A DNA stretch of 64,000 nt from the NCBI RefSeq assembly GCF_900086705.1, contig NZ_LT575483.1:2325894-2389893 (forward strand), read 5' to 3'. The notes beneath the pieces were generated by a model. It worked only from the letters and a program-made list of their open reading frames with translations. It was not told where the DNA came from and searched no databases. This DNA comes from Massilibacillus massiliensis. Its GTDB lineage: Bacteria > Bacillota > Negativicutes > FLKF01. Of the stretch, positions 24,674 through 33,741 are shown piece by piece. Positions within the stretch are counted from its first letter, which is position 1; each line of letters begins with the position of its first letter. The position numbers were made by a program, and so were the translations under genes.

Positions 24674-24877
24674 AATATTACCTACCTTATCATTTGAAAA
24701 ATTTATTTTTAGTATATACGAAAAAGAGATCTTACTTAAATTAAAGTATAAAACATTTTTAAAGAATGGTAAATAGTAAAGTATTATGAATTGCTATAGT
24801 TGACAACGATTGGTACAATATATACATGATAAAAAGAGACGCTTCTATGAAAAATAGCATTATTAGGAGGTTTAGCT

Positions 24878-26788
24878 ATGATTAGAGAAAAACGCAGCAG
24901 GATAAAGCTCGCATCGTATTATTCTAAATATATGGAAGAAGGGATTATCGATCCCAATGTACATCCTTGGGTAGCAGAATCTTGGCAGAAAAGTCGAAAT
25001 AGTCATGTTTCGGCTAAATTTATGTCGACGGAGAACCGACTTTCTGCGTCGCAGTTGGCATTATACCAACAAAAACATAGCAATGCAATTGAATATCTGG
25101 AAGAATTCAGTGAGCAGATTAGAGAGTTTTTACAAGACTATAACTTAAGTTTATTGTTAATTGATGCGGATCATTATGTTTTAAAAAGTTATTCCTTGCC
25201 ATTCTATCAAAAAACACCAGGCGAAATTGAAGGCGTGAGAGTCAGTGTCAACGATGTTGGTACTTCTAGTATCAGTATTGTGCATGAACATAAGACGCCA
25301 TTTTTATTGTTTGGTCCGGAAATGTGGGTTGAGGAATGTCAGCAGGGTGATGCATGCTCGGCGCCGATTATGATCAATGGAGAGCTTGCTTATATTATTA
25401 CGTTTGTATCGGTAGAACAAGAGACTTTGCCGCATAATTCTATTATTTCTATCATGCTTACAATCAAGTATGCATTGGAAAAGCATTTAATTGTATCGCT
25501 GCGATTAAAAGCACAAGAGGCCATCTTAGATGCTACACCATTTGCCGTATATCATGTTATGCCAGGTGGTGAAGTTGCATATGCGAATAAACTTGGATTG
25601 GATCGTTTGGCCGGTATTGGTGTGAAGAAAGAGAATGCAGAAATTTCTAATTTGAGCGATGTTGTTTTGAATTATCGGCATACGCCAATTTATAAAGGAT
25701 TCAGCGGAGTACCTTCCTATAATAAAGAAGTAACTTGGATTACCAAGGCGAAAACCTATGAGGATATTACAACGGTTGTTCCTCTTGAACGAGATACTGA
25801 TCAAGCAGTCAGCAGTGTTGTTACAGTTTCTATGCCAATTGAAGATTTGCGTACACTTGTTGCGCATGCAGCGGGATATACAGCGCGTTACAGCTTAAAC
25901 TCAATGGTTGGTGAAGGTATGACATTTGTTGCGACAAAGGATAAAGCGGCGCGTATTGCGCGCAATCAAAATCATATCTTATTGCAAGGGGAATCGGGTA
26001 CAGGTAAACAGCGTATGGCGCATGGTATTCATCAATCCAGTGGACGAGCTGCCGGCCCATTGATTTCTGTGAAATGTGGTGATATTACACCGGATCTTTT
26101 GGAGCAAGAATTATTTGGTGTTGCGACAAGTCCGGAAATGAGTCACCCTGGCAAATTGGAACTTGCAAATGGCGGGACTTTGTTTATGGATGAAATTGAA
26201 AAATTGCCGATTGGTATTGCCAGTATGTTGGCAAAAGCATTAAAAACGCAGACAACCAAACGACTTGGTGAAGATGTTGAACGCCATATTGATGTTCGAA
26301 TTATATCTGCTTGCGACAGTGATTTAAAACGGTTGACTGAACGTGGTGCTTTCAATCATGCGTTATATGAAATTGTCTCTAAAAGTGTAATTCGCGTTCC
26401 TTCACTTAGAAGCCGTCGCGAAGATATTCCTGCATTAGCAAGGCATATTGTGGATGAATTGGCTGCGCAGCATCAAATTGAAGCAAAAGAAATTTTACCA
26501 GAGACAGCAGAAGTATTAAAAAATTACGATTGGCCAGGTAATATCAAACAATTACAGGGCGTGATCGAATATGCATTTTTTAATACAGCTGAGAAAGAAA
26601 TTCGTCCGGAGAATATAAATCTGATGGGGGATATCAAACCGGATAATAGCTGGAAAGAAGATCGTGATGTCTTTGTAAAAGCGTGGCAGGCTGCTGGAGG
26701 CAATGTAAGTAGGCTGGCAAATCTTTTAAATGTTAGCCGTGTAACGTTATATCGTTATTTGAAAAAATATGGTTTGGAAAAATCTTAA
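24878..26788 (+). CDS. AcoR/DhaR-like AAA+ regulator lacking the GAFTGA loop
   Basis: 636 residues. N-terminal WVAESWQKSR segment and GAF domain (about 60-210), PAS (about 215-330), AAA+ domain with Walker A GESGTGKQ (about 370) and GGTLFMDEIEKLP, then a C-terminal Fis HTH (GGNVSRLANLLNVSRVTLYRYLKK). Where sigma-54 activators carry GAFTGA the sequence reads FGVATSPEMSHPGKLEL, so it probably does not open sigma-54 promoters, as with DhaR-type regulators. No target operon is adjacent. Confidence 0.88.
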   Translation: MIREKRSRIKLASYYSKYMEEGIIDPNVHPWVAESWQKSRNSHVSAKFMSTENRLSASQLALYQQKHSNAIEYLEEFSEQIREFLQDYNLSLLLIDADHYVLKSYSLPFYQKTPGEIEGVRVSVNDVGTSSISIVHEHKTPFLLFGPEMWVEECQQGDACSAPIMINGELAYIITFVSVEQETLPHNSIISIMLTIKYALEKHLIVSLRLKAQEAILDATPFAVYHVMPGGEVAYANKLGLDRLAGIGVKKENAEISNLSDVVLNYRHTPIYKGFSGVPSYNKEVTWITKAKTYEDITTVVPLERDTDQAVSSVVTVSMPIEDLRTLVAHAAGYTARYSLNSMVGEGMTFVATKDKAARIARNQNHILLQGESGTGKQRMAHGIHQSSGRAAGPLISVKCGDITPDLLEQELFGVATSPEMSHPGKLELANGGTLFMDEIEKLPIGIASMLAKALKTQTTKRLGEDVERHIDVRIISACDSDLKRLTERGAFNHALYEIVSKSVIRVPSLRSRREDIPALARHIVDELAAQHQIEAKEILPETAEVLKNYDWPGNIKQLQGVIEYAFFNTAEKEIRPENINLMGDIKPDNSWKEDRDVFVKAWQAAGGNVSRLANLLNVSRVTLYRYLKKYGLEKS

Positions 26789-26813
26789 GATAGATTAACA
26801 GGGGGAGCAAGTC

Positions 26814-27470
26814 TTGCGATTAAGAAAAAAGCCTTGGATTGATGAGGCTATAGTAGAATTTAATGCGTTTGTCTATAAAGAACCGGAATGTATTGAAACG
26901 ATTGCCCAAAACGGGTGGGAAAAGATGTTTGGGCGTAAAGCACCGCTTTATGTTGAACTTGGAACCGGAAAAGGACGTTTTATTACCCAAATGGCTTTAC
27001 GTCATCCTGAAATTAACTTTATTGGCATAGAAGCACAGCAGGATGTGCTTTACTATGCTGCGCTCAAGGTCAAGGAATTGGGACTTACCAACGTACGATT
27101 GCTGGTGTTTGATGTAAATCATATTGCCTCGTTATTTACTGCAGGTGAAGTAAATCGTTTCTTTATTAATTTTTGTGATCCGTGGCCGAAGGTACGGCAT
27201 GCGAAGCGACGTTTGACACATGTAAATTTTTTAGAGAAATACAGAAATTTACTCGCCGAATCGGGAGAATTATTTTTTAAGACGGATAATCGTCCGCTTT
27301 TTGATTTTTCTTTAGAACAGTTTAAAGCGGCAAAGTTGCCTGTGAGAAATGTTACCTTTGACCTTCATCAAAGTGGAATGGAAGACAATATCATGACGGA
27401 GTATGAAGCGAAATTTAGTGGTTTAGGTGAAAAAATCAACCGCTGTGAAGTTGTATTTGGCGATGCGTGA
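26814..27470 (+). CDS. trmB: tRNA (guanine-N7-)-methyltransferase
   Basis: 218 residues from TTG 26814. Makes m7G46 in tRNA using SAM. SAM motif VELGTGKGRFI, then NFIGIEAQ, catalytic-region NFCDPWPKVRHAKRRLT and the C-terminal MTEYEAKFSGLGEKINRCE, all typical of TrmB. Short gap (25 bases) after the regulator gene; co-transcription is possible. Confidence 0.95.
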   Translation: MRLRKKPWIDEAIVEFNAFVYKEPECIETIAQNGWEKMFGRKAPLYVELGTGKGRFITQMALRHPEINFIGIEAQQDVLYYAALKVKELGLTNVRLLVFDVNHIASLFTAGEVNRFFINFCDPWPKVRHAKRRLTHVNFLEKYRNLLAESGELFFKTDNRPLFDFSLEQFKAAKLPVRNVTFDLHQSGMEDNIMTEYEAKFSGLGEKINRCEVVFGDA

Positions 27471-27597
27471 GTGAAGTCAAACTGTATTTCATGGTGTGGG
27501 ATTTTAGTGGTATCATTGTATAAAAACTTGTAGATATTTATGCAGCCCTTGCATATGATGTAATAGTTGAAAAAACACTGAAATGGAGTGTGAGACT

Positions 27598-29037
27598 ATG
27601 CGTCATGCAAGGGCTGTTTTGCCGAATGAGGCTTTGAATATGGAAGAAATAAAGTTTTGGCTGAAAATTATGCAAGAGCATACAACTTTTATTAAAGTTG
27701 GTTTACCAAGTGAAGCGAATGATTATATCGAGGCGGTAAAGGAGTTCCATAAAGCTTTTTCTAGTCTATTACAAAAAACAGAGCGATTTAAAAATAATAA
27801 GAAATTGCATCCTTTACTTACGGAAATTTCTAGTGTGTTAGTGGAGTTTTGTCATTTTCAACGGAAATTGCTGAGTGATAAAATGAATGCGAAATTAGGT
27901 GGTGCACATTATCCATTTTTTTTCGATCATATCATTCGGGAAACAGAATATTTTTTAGTTGTGATTCAGCAGATTGAGACTTCAGATGTCGTCTATAAAA
28001 ATGTCTCACAGACGAAGGAAATCGTAGTATGGTTGAGATTAATGTCCGATCATGTCAAACTTATATGTCACTACTTAGACCCATCGGAACGTCGGCTGCT
28101 AAAAATGTCAATGGAGTACGCGGAATTATTTGATAACTTGGTTTTAGAGGCAAGAGATGTGGCAAGTATGTTATATTGCTATAAAGGTGAAATCGCTGCA
28201 TTTCGGAGATTTTTGCTAGATGTTCGCTTGGATGTACAGCGTGTTCGTGATTTTAAGCAAATGGCAGCAGAATTGATCTCGGATTGTCGTTTGCTTAGTA
28301 TTATGAGTGTAGATTTAGTTGATCATATGAAACGAGAATCAGAGCATTTCTTAATGGTATTAACGATGATTGAAAAAGGAATGGTCAAACATTGCCCAGA
28401 AGTTTTTCAAGATGATGCAGAGGGCATGAATCTCAATACCCAGGAACGTTTGGATGAAGAAGTTATCATAAAGGATTTTGAAGATGACGCGGAGGAAACA
28501 GACGATCATGCAGAAGAACTTAGCTTTGCAGGAGAAGAACGGATAAAAAAAGATATGGCAGAACAGTATACAGATACACCCAAAGCAGTGGAATTGGGTG
28601 AAATAGGACTGATACCGGAACAAGAAAATATAGCAGAGCATTGGGAAGAAGAGCCGCTTGTCGCGATTATGCCGATGGAAAGCGAAGAAAATACAAGAAT
28701 TCGTGAATCCGTTGAGGCATCTGCGGAGGAGAATGTCAAAGACGTTTTAAAGGAAGAAAAAGAAATCGCACCTGAACCAGAAAAACCAGCAGAAAAAAAA
28801 GCATCACCAAAAGAACCAGAGCCAATAAAAGAACCGGTTGTTTCGGTACAGGATATAGATTCTCAGGCAGTGGAACCGGTTGGAGAAACCCCTTTAGTAA
28901 TCCGGGAAAAAGTGTATGCTAAAGCAAGCGATTATAAATATATGCCAAGTAAATATGCGGGAAAAACGCCGGCAGAAAGAATAAAGGAAAAATATCAAAA
29001 GACACAAAATAAAATTCGTCCTCTAGGGAAAAAATAA
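27598..29037 (+). CDS. DUF2935 double-domain protein with acidic tail
   Basis: 479 residues from ATG 27598 (GGAGTG upstream; ATG 27583 lacks a ribosome site). Two DUF2935-like helical domains: EEIKFWLKIMQEHTTFI (about 15-145) and KEIVVWLRLMSDHVKLI (about 150-280), each with His/Glu-rich helices suggestive of a ferritin-like metal site. Residues 290-440 are acidic and low-complexity, then a basic C-terminus (KYAGKTPAERIKEKYQ). Function unknown; the stop codon lies inside the terminator hairpin. Confidence 0.7.
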   Translation: MRHARAVLPNEALNMEEIKFWLKIMQEHTTFIKVGLPSEANDYIEAVKEFHKAFSSLLQKTERFKNNKKLHPLLTEISSVLVEFCHFQRKLLSDKMNAKLGGAHYPFFFDHIIRETEYFLVVIQQIETSDVVYKNVSQTKEIVVWLRLMSDHVKLICHYLDPSERRLLKMSMEYAELFDNLVLEARDVASMLYCYKGEIAAFRRFLLDVRLDVQRVRDFKQMAAELISDCRLLSIMSVDLVDHMKRESEHFLMVLTMIEKGMVKHCPEVFQDDAEGMNLNTQERLDEEVIIKDFEDDAEETDDHAEELSFAGEERIKKDMAEQYTDTPKAVELGEIGLIPEQENIAEHWEEEPLVAIMPMESEENTRIRESVEASAEENVKDVLKEEKEIAPEPEKPAEKKASPKEPEPIKEPVVSVQDIDSQAVEPVGETPLVIREKVYAKASDYKYMPSKYAGKTPAERIKEKYQKTQNKIRPLGKK

Positions 29038-29061
29038 GTCGCACATTGTGCGACTTATTTT
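29031..29061 (+). terminator. Intrinsic terminator overlapping the stop codon
   Basis: AAAATAAGTCGCAC pairs with GTGCGACTTATTTT around ATT. The TAA stop of the DUF2935 gene is in the 5' arm. A second copy of this hairpin occurs at 29300-29330 on the other side of a repeat element. Confidence 0.85.
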
Positions 29062-29065
29062 AGTG

Positions 29066-29294
29066 TGTAGACAAACTATGGACAGATAGGTTGCGGGTCG
29101 GCGATAAGCACTCATCTGCGTTGTTACAGCAAGGTGCTGCTCGTCGACAGAAGTACGACTCCTTCACAACCCCTTGCTGCGCCTAGCATCTGAGTACTTC
29201 TCACCAACCGGCAACCTATCTTCGTACTAGTTTATAAGTGGAACGAATTTCGGTTTTTTCTAAGTTATCAACATAAATATATGATTTGTCTACA
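29066..29294. repeat. Full MITE-like intergenic element (229 bp)
   Basis: Ends in perfect inverted repeats TGTAGACAAA (29066-29075) and TTTGTCTACA (29285-29294). Inner segments are also complementary: GATAGGTTGCGGGTCGG against CCAACCGGCAACCTATC, and GATAAGCACTCA against TGAGTACTTCTC, so the unit can fold into one long imperfect hairpin. No open frame encodes a transposase. Partial relatives lie at 3348, 16029 and 29329. Confidence 0.8.
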
Positions 29295-29299
29295 GTCTG

Positions 29300-29330
29300 A
29301 AATAAGTCGCACATTGTGCGACTTATTTCA
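29300..29330. repeat. Duplicated terminator hairpin
   Basis: GAAATAAGTCGCAC-ATT-GTGCGACTTATTTC repeats the hairpin at 29031-29061. Here it is flanked by AGTCTG and CAGACT, ends of the dispersed repeat, so the palindrome extends to 19-bp arms (29294-29334). Confidence 0.85.
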
Positions 29331-29372
29331 GACTGTGGATAAACTATGAAGAGATAGGCCTTGGGCCGATCG
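29329..29372. repeat. Left-end fragment of the intergenic element
   Basis: CAGACTGTGGATAAACTATG then GAGATAGGCCTTGGGCCGA matches the left end of the full element. It breaks off after about 44 bases. The gap 29373-29503 shows nothing further apart from the ribosome site of the next gene. Confidence 0.7.
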
Positions 29373-29503
29373 TTTTATTTTTATGGCTAAATCCATATAG
29401 AAGTCTTTCCTGCAAAGGTATTTTTTATTGTATGGCGAATGACTTGTAGATACAAGAATTTTTGTTCATTTTTGTAAGCGTTGCATTGTTATGGAGGTAG
29501 GAT

Positions 29504-31237
29504 ATGGGAAAGCGATTGATTGAAATTTGCAAGGTTTTAGCAAATAAATTTATTTCTAGCAGCAAACGGTTTCCGGAAACAATTTTATTGTCAGCCGGTA
29601 TCGTTCTTCTTTTATGTATTGAAAACCATATGGCCGGTTCATTAACTGAGGAACAAAGGGAACTCATATATCGGACTTCTCTGATTTTCGGTTTAGGTAT
29701 TCCAATCACACTTAGTATAAAAGTTTTTCTTGAAAGAAAGCCAATGTTAGGAAAGCTGCAAAAAGTGTTGTTATATCTTTTGGCGATTGTCGGACTGGTT
29801 CTATATCATAAATTTTTATTGAAAGATATGGAAATCATACCGATGATTAGATATCTGGCTTTGAATATTACGTTTTATTGTACGTTTCTTTTTATCCCTT
29901 ATTTTTATAAGCGAGAAAATTACTCGTTGTATATTGTTGATATTGTAACAAAGTTTTTCAGTGTTTACTTATATTCATTGATTTTGTTTACAGGCTTGGC
30001 GGCGATGCTGGGAATGATTCATGCGTTATTTTCTCTGGATATTTCGGATAAGGTCTATATAGATATCGGTTTTATCGTCGCAGGGATTTTTGCACCGATT
30101 TTTTTCTTAGGTGATTTGCCGAAACGTGATGAAGAACTCACATCGTCTTGTTATCCTAAGGTGCTTAAAGTTTTATTATTATATGTTGTGACGCCGCTGA
30201 TGATTGCGTATTCGATCACATTATATGTATATTTTGCAAAAATCTTAGTCACAATGCAATGGCCGGAAGGCATTGTTGCGAATTTGGTCATGTGGTATGC
30301 TTTGCTGGGGATTGTGGTTACGTTTCTTATATATCCGCTTCGCGAAGACAATCGTTTGGCAAAAGTTTTTATACGATGGTTTCCGATTTTTGTGATTCCT
30401 TTGATCGGGATGATGTTTGCCGCATTAGGAATGCGTATTCAAGCCTACGGGATGACGGAAAATCGCTATTTTCCTTTCGTGACAGGATGTTGGATTACAG
30501 CCTGTATGCTGTATTTTAGCGTGGTAAAAAAGCCGAGAATGATTGTTTTGACAATTTCAATCGCGGTACTATCTGTATTGTCTGTCCTAGGCCCATGGAG
30601 TTGCTTCTCTGTAGCATCATCCAGTCAAAATGCAAGGCTGGAACGTATTTTGGAGAAATATGATGTTGTGCTGGATGGTAAAATTCATAGAATATCAACA
30701 GATTTTTCTAAGGAAGATAAAAAAGAGATTGTCAATATCATTGACTATTTTGATCGCTATAAAAAATTGCAGGAAGTTGAGGTACTCCCAGATGGTTTTA
30801 CAATAAAGCAGATGCAAGCGGTATTTGGTTTTGTGCCTACGAGACGACATGACATATATTTTGTTCATAAGATTGATAGAGTAAATTACGCACTGGACAT
30901 AAAAGATTTTGAGTATTATATTGAATTTATATTGCCTAAGGTGGAGTTGCCAAACGAGGATAGTAGCGTGTCAATTACTTATACAAAAAGTAGTGGTGAT
31001 ATTCAGATTTTAAGAGACCAGCAAGTTATTTATGAGGGTAATGTGAAAGAAGTAGCAATGCGAATTCACCAAAACCATCAGGATGGTTCAACGCTGAAAA
31101 GGAAAGAGTTGATAATTATGGATGAAAATGATAATATTCGAGTTGGTTATGTATTAAAAAATATTTCGGGAACTGATGATGACGGCGATATCGAAATTTA
31201 TGACATAAGTTTTTCAATGTTAATTAAGTTAAAATAG
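29504..31237 (+). CDS. DUF4153 multi-membrane protein
   Basis: 577 residues. About eleven membrane segments in residues 20-370 are followed by a soluble C-terminal domain (about 380-577). The layout and stretches such as LNITFYCTFLFIPYFYKREN match DUF4153 proteins. ATG 29504 has GGAGG upstream. Function unknown; membrane location is clear. Confidence 0.75.
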   Translation: MGKRLIEICKVLANKFISSSKRFPETILLSAGIVLLLCIENHMAGSLTEEQRELIYRTSLIFGLGIPITLSIKVFLERKPMLGKLQKVLLYLLAIVGLVLYHKFLLKDMEIIPMIRYLALNITFYCTFLFIPYFYKRENYSLYIVDIVTKFFSVYLYSLILFTGLAAMLGMIHALFSLDISDKVYIDIGFIVAGIFAPIFFLGDLPKRDEELTSSCYPKVLKVLLLYVVTPLMIAYSITLYVYFAKILVTMQWPEGIVANLVMWYALLGIVVTFLIYPLREDNRLAKVFIRWFPIFVIPLIGMMFAALGMRIQAYGMTENRYFPFVTGCWITACMLYFSVVKKPRMIVLTISIAVLSVLSVLGPWSCFSVASSSQNARLERILEKYDVVLDGKIHRISTDFSKEDKKEIVNIIDYFDRYKKLQEVEVLPDGFTIKQMQAVFGFVPTRRHDIYFVHKIDRVNYALDIKDFEYYIEFILPKVELPNEDSSVSITYTKSSGDIQILRDQQVIYEGNVKEVAMRIHQNHQDGSTLKRKELIIMDENDNIRVGYVLKNISGTDDDGDIEIYDISFSMLIKLK

Positions 31238-31311
31238 GCAAATTATTTACGGGAAATAATCTAAAATGATGAATAACAGGGTTTTTATTTTCGCATGCTT
31301 GGAGGGCACAA

Positions 31312-32589
31312 ATGAAAAATAAACAAATTGTTGAGGCAATGAAAAAGGGTTTGGTTGTAGCTACAGGGTGTACGGAGCCAGTTGCAATTGCTTATGCCGG
31401 AGCTGTAGCAAGAAGTTTTGCAAAAGGAGAAATTGAACGAATTGAGTTATTGGCTAGTCCAAATATGATAAAGAATGCATTTGTTGTCGGCATTCCAGGA
31501 ACTGAGTTGACTGGATTAAAATATGCGGTAGCAATTGGTTCGATGTGTACAGCCCCAGAAAGAAAACTTGCCGTACTGGAAGGCGTGTCGAGAGTGCAAG
31601 TAGAGATGGCAAAGCAATTGGTAGATGAAAATAAGGTAGTATTGGGGAAGGCTGATTTACCATATAAGCTTTATTTAGAAGTTACATTGAAAACGACGAT
31701 GGATATTGTAAAAGTGAAAATTATTGGTACACATACGAATGTAACGCAAATCGTTAAAAATGGGAAAATTGTTTACAATGGTGGTTGTAATGATGGCTTA
31801 GAAGAAAATGATACGACGAAATATTCCTTTGATCTGAAAGACATATATACTTTTTGTTTACAGGTGGATGTACAAGAGCTAGATTTAATTAAGCAGGCGA
31901 TTGTGTTAAACTCCAGTATTTCTAAGGAAGGATTAGAAGCGCAGTATGGGTTGGCCGTTGGCAAGATGATACAGACCAATATAGGCAAAAAAATTCTTGC
32001 TGATGATATGATCAATTATGCCATGATGATTACTGCTGCAGCAAGTGATGCTCGCATGGCAGGGCTTAGCTTGCCGGTCATGAGTAATTCTGGCAGCGGT
32101 AACCAAGGGATTGCGGCTACAATGCCAGTTGTTGGTGTGTGGGAGAAAATGGAGAGCAAAGATGAAGAAGCATTAATACGTGCTTGTGCACTTAGTAATT
32201 TGGCTACGATTTATATTAAACAGAAATTTGGCGTATTGTCAGCGTTATGCGGTGCTGTAGTAGCCGCTTCCGGCGCGGCTTGCGGCATAACATATCTGCT
32301 TGGTGGTGATTTTGAGCAAATTGAAAATGCCATCCATAATACACTAGGAAATGTCGCAGGTATTGTTTGTGATGGTGCAAAATCCAGCTGTGCACTGAAA
32401 ATCTCTACTTGTACCAATGCTGCGATGCAGGCATCACTTTTAGCATTGAATCATTTGCGCATAAAATCAAACGAGGGAATTGTTGAACAATTAAGTGAAA
32501 AAACAATTGATAATTTTGCTGTACTTGGTAATGAAGGCAGTGAAACAATTGATAAACTTATTTTAGATATGATCATTCATAAAGAATAA
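31312..32589 (+). CDS. L-cysteine desulfidase family (UPF0597, CyuA-like)
   Basis: 425 residues. N-terminal VATGCTEPVAIAYAGA is the family signature, followed by SLPVMSNSGSGNQGIAATMPV and cysteine-rich GVLSALCGAVVAASGAACGITYLL and GIVCDGAKSSCALK, the likely iron-sulfur ligands. The family degrades cysteine to pyruvate, ammonia and sulfide using a [4Fe-4S] cluster. No transporter or regulator gene lies next to it, so substrate is assigned from family only. Confidence 0.85.
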   Translation: MKNKQIVEAMKKGLVVATGCTEPVAIAYAGAVARSFAKGEIERIELLASPNMIKNAFVVGIPGTELTGLKYAVAIGSMCTAPERKLAVLEGVSRVQVEMAKQLVDENKVVLGKADLPYKLYLEVTLKTTMDIVKVKIIGTHTNVTQIVKNGKIVYNGGCNDGLEENDTTKYSFDLKDIYTFCLQVDVQELDLIKQAIVLNSSISKEGLEAQYGLAVGKMIQTNIGKKILADDMINYAMMITAAASDARMAGLSLPVMSNSGSGNQGIAATMPVVGVWEKMESKDEEALIRACALSNLATIYIKQKFGVLSALCGAVVAASGAACGITYLLGGDFEQIENAIHNTLGNVAGIVCDGAKSSCALKISTCTNAAMQASLLALNHLRIKSNEGIVEQLSEKTIDNFAVLGNEGSETIDKLILDMIIHKE

Positions 32590-32624
32590 AATAAGAACAG
32601 GTTGTAAACCGAGGACAAGCATGA

Positions 32625-32667
32625 GGCGGTAAGCACGTATCTGCAAAATCTTGTTGAACTTGCCGCC
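32625..32667. terminator. Hairpin between convergent genes
   Basis: GGCGGTAAG (32625-32633) pairs with CTTGCCGCC (32659-32667) with one G-T pair. No T tract is visible, so termination is only suggested by its position between convergent genes. GGCGGTAAGCACGTATCTGC resembles part of the 29066 repeat. Confidence 0.4.
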
Positions 32668-32689
32668 GGATGATAGCCGTGGCCTTTAT

Positions 32690-33622
32690 CTAGGCTAAGA
32701 CGCTTAACATATTTGCAAATTCACAATTGCTATTACTAATGGACAACAGGCGTTGATTGATTAAATCAATCACAGATAAATCGGCAAACATATTGCTTGT
32801 AGCGATTGCGAATTTTGGATTCGGCAGAAGATAAAGATTTGTAATGGAACGTCCGAGGGGGAATGCACCGATAATTTGATCCATATTTAAGTCAATCACC
32901 GTTATGGAACAACTGTCTTCATTGATTATATAAGCATGATTTGATGCGGAATCGATGGCAATATTACAAGGATAGGCATGCAAAGCTTTTGCCGTTTCTG
33001 CGGACTGAAAACTAAGATAAATCGGCAATGCGTTTTCTTTAAATATAGCTAAGCCTTCACCGTGGAGTCTACTTTCTGTATATGTAACGAGAAGCTTTTC
33101 ATGATGAATCGAAAGATTGGTTGGAATTGCTTCCAACTGGTACTCTAAGATAAACTCTCCATCGGGTTTAAAAACTGCGACACTGCCGCTTTCTTTTGCT
33201 TCCCAAGCCGTGTAAATTTTATGATTTGCACAAACGATACCAACGCAAGTGGCATTGTCTGGCTGTGCAATGGGGGCAATTGTCAATGTAGTCATATCCA
33301 GTCTTTGTAAAACAGCTGTTTGATCAATGAAATAAATGGTTTGAAAGTCCGGTGCGACTGTACATTGAAGCGGAGCGGGAAAATCAACTGGCAGACGATA
33401 AAGTTTATAATTTGTTAAATTTATGATAAAGACGGAGCCATTATTTTCGTGTTTGGTGATGAGACATGCTTTTTGCTGTTCTCGGTTGTATTCCAGTAGG
33501 ATTGGGGTATGATTTTCTGGAATTTTTATTTGCGTTAGAATTCCAGATGTTTTTTGATCAATCAACAAAACCATGTTTTTTAAAAGATCGATCACAAGTA
33601 TTTTATAAATGCACCACTCCAT
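32690..33622 (-). CDS. Beta-propeller (YncE-like) protein
   Basis: 310 residues from ATG 33622, six bases after GAGGTG on the minus strand. Repeating beta-blade units with the YVTN-type pattern: FIINLTNYKLYRLPVD, AYIINEDSCSITVIDLNMDQIIGAFPLG and FADLSVIDLINQRLLSI. No signal peptide. Likely a scaffold or ligand-binding propeller; no partner evident. Confidence 0.7.
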   Translation of the reverse strand: MEWCIYKILVIDLLKNMVLLIDQKTSGILTQIKIPENHTPILLEYNREQQKACLITKHENNGSVFIINLTNYKLYRLPVDFPAPLQCTVAPDFQTIYFIDQTAVLQRLDMTTLTIAPIAQPDNATCVGIVCANHKIYTAWEAKESGSVAVFKPDGEFILEYQLEAIPTNLSIHHEKLLVTYTESRLHGEGLAIFKENALPIYLSFQSAETAKALHAYPCNIAIDSASNHAYIINEDSCSITVIDLNMDQIIGAFPLGRSITNLYLLPNPKFAIATSNMFADLSVIDLINQRLLSISNSNCEFANMLSVLA

Positions 33623-33741
33623 AGATTTCACCTCTTTTTTACATTCGCAATCCTATTATATGCAAGAAATGTTCATTTTGCTTATTAGAAAAAGATTTTT
33701 TCTGTTATAATGAAAAAAAGAAATCATTTGGAGGCTTGATA

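Noticed and set aside
32625-32667. Fifth copy of the dispersed repeat
   Set aside because: Only about 20 bases resemble the element and neither end is present; kept as a simple hairpin.
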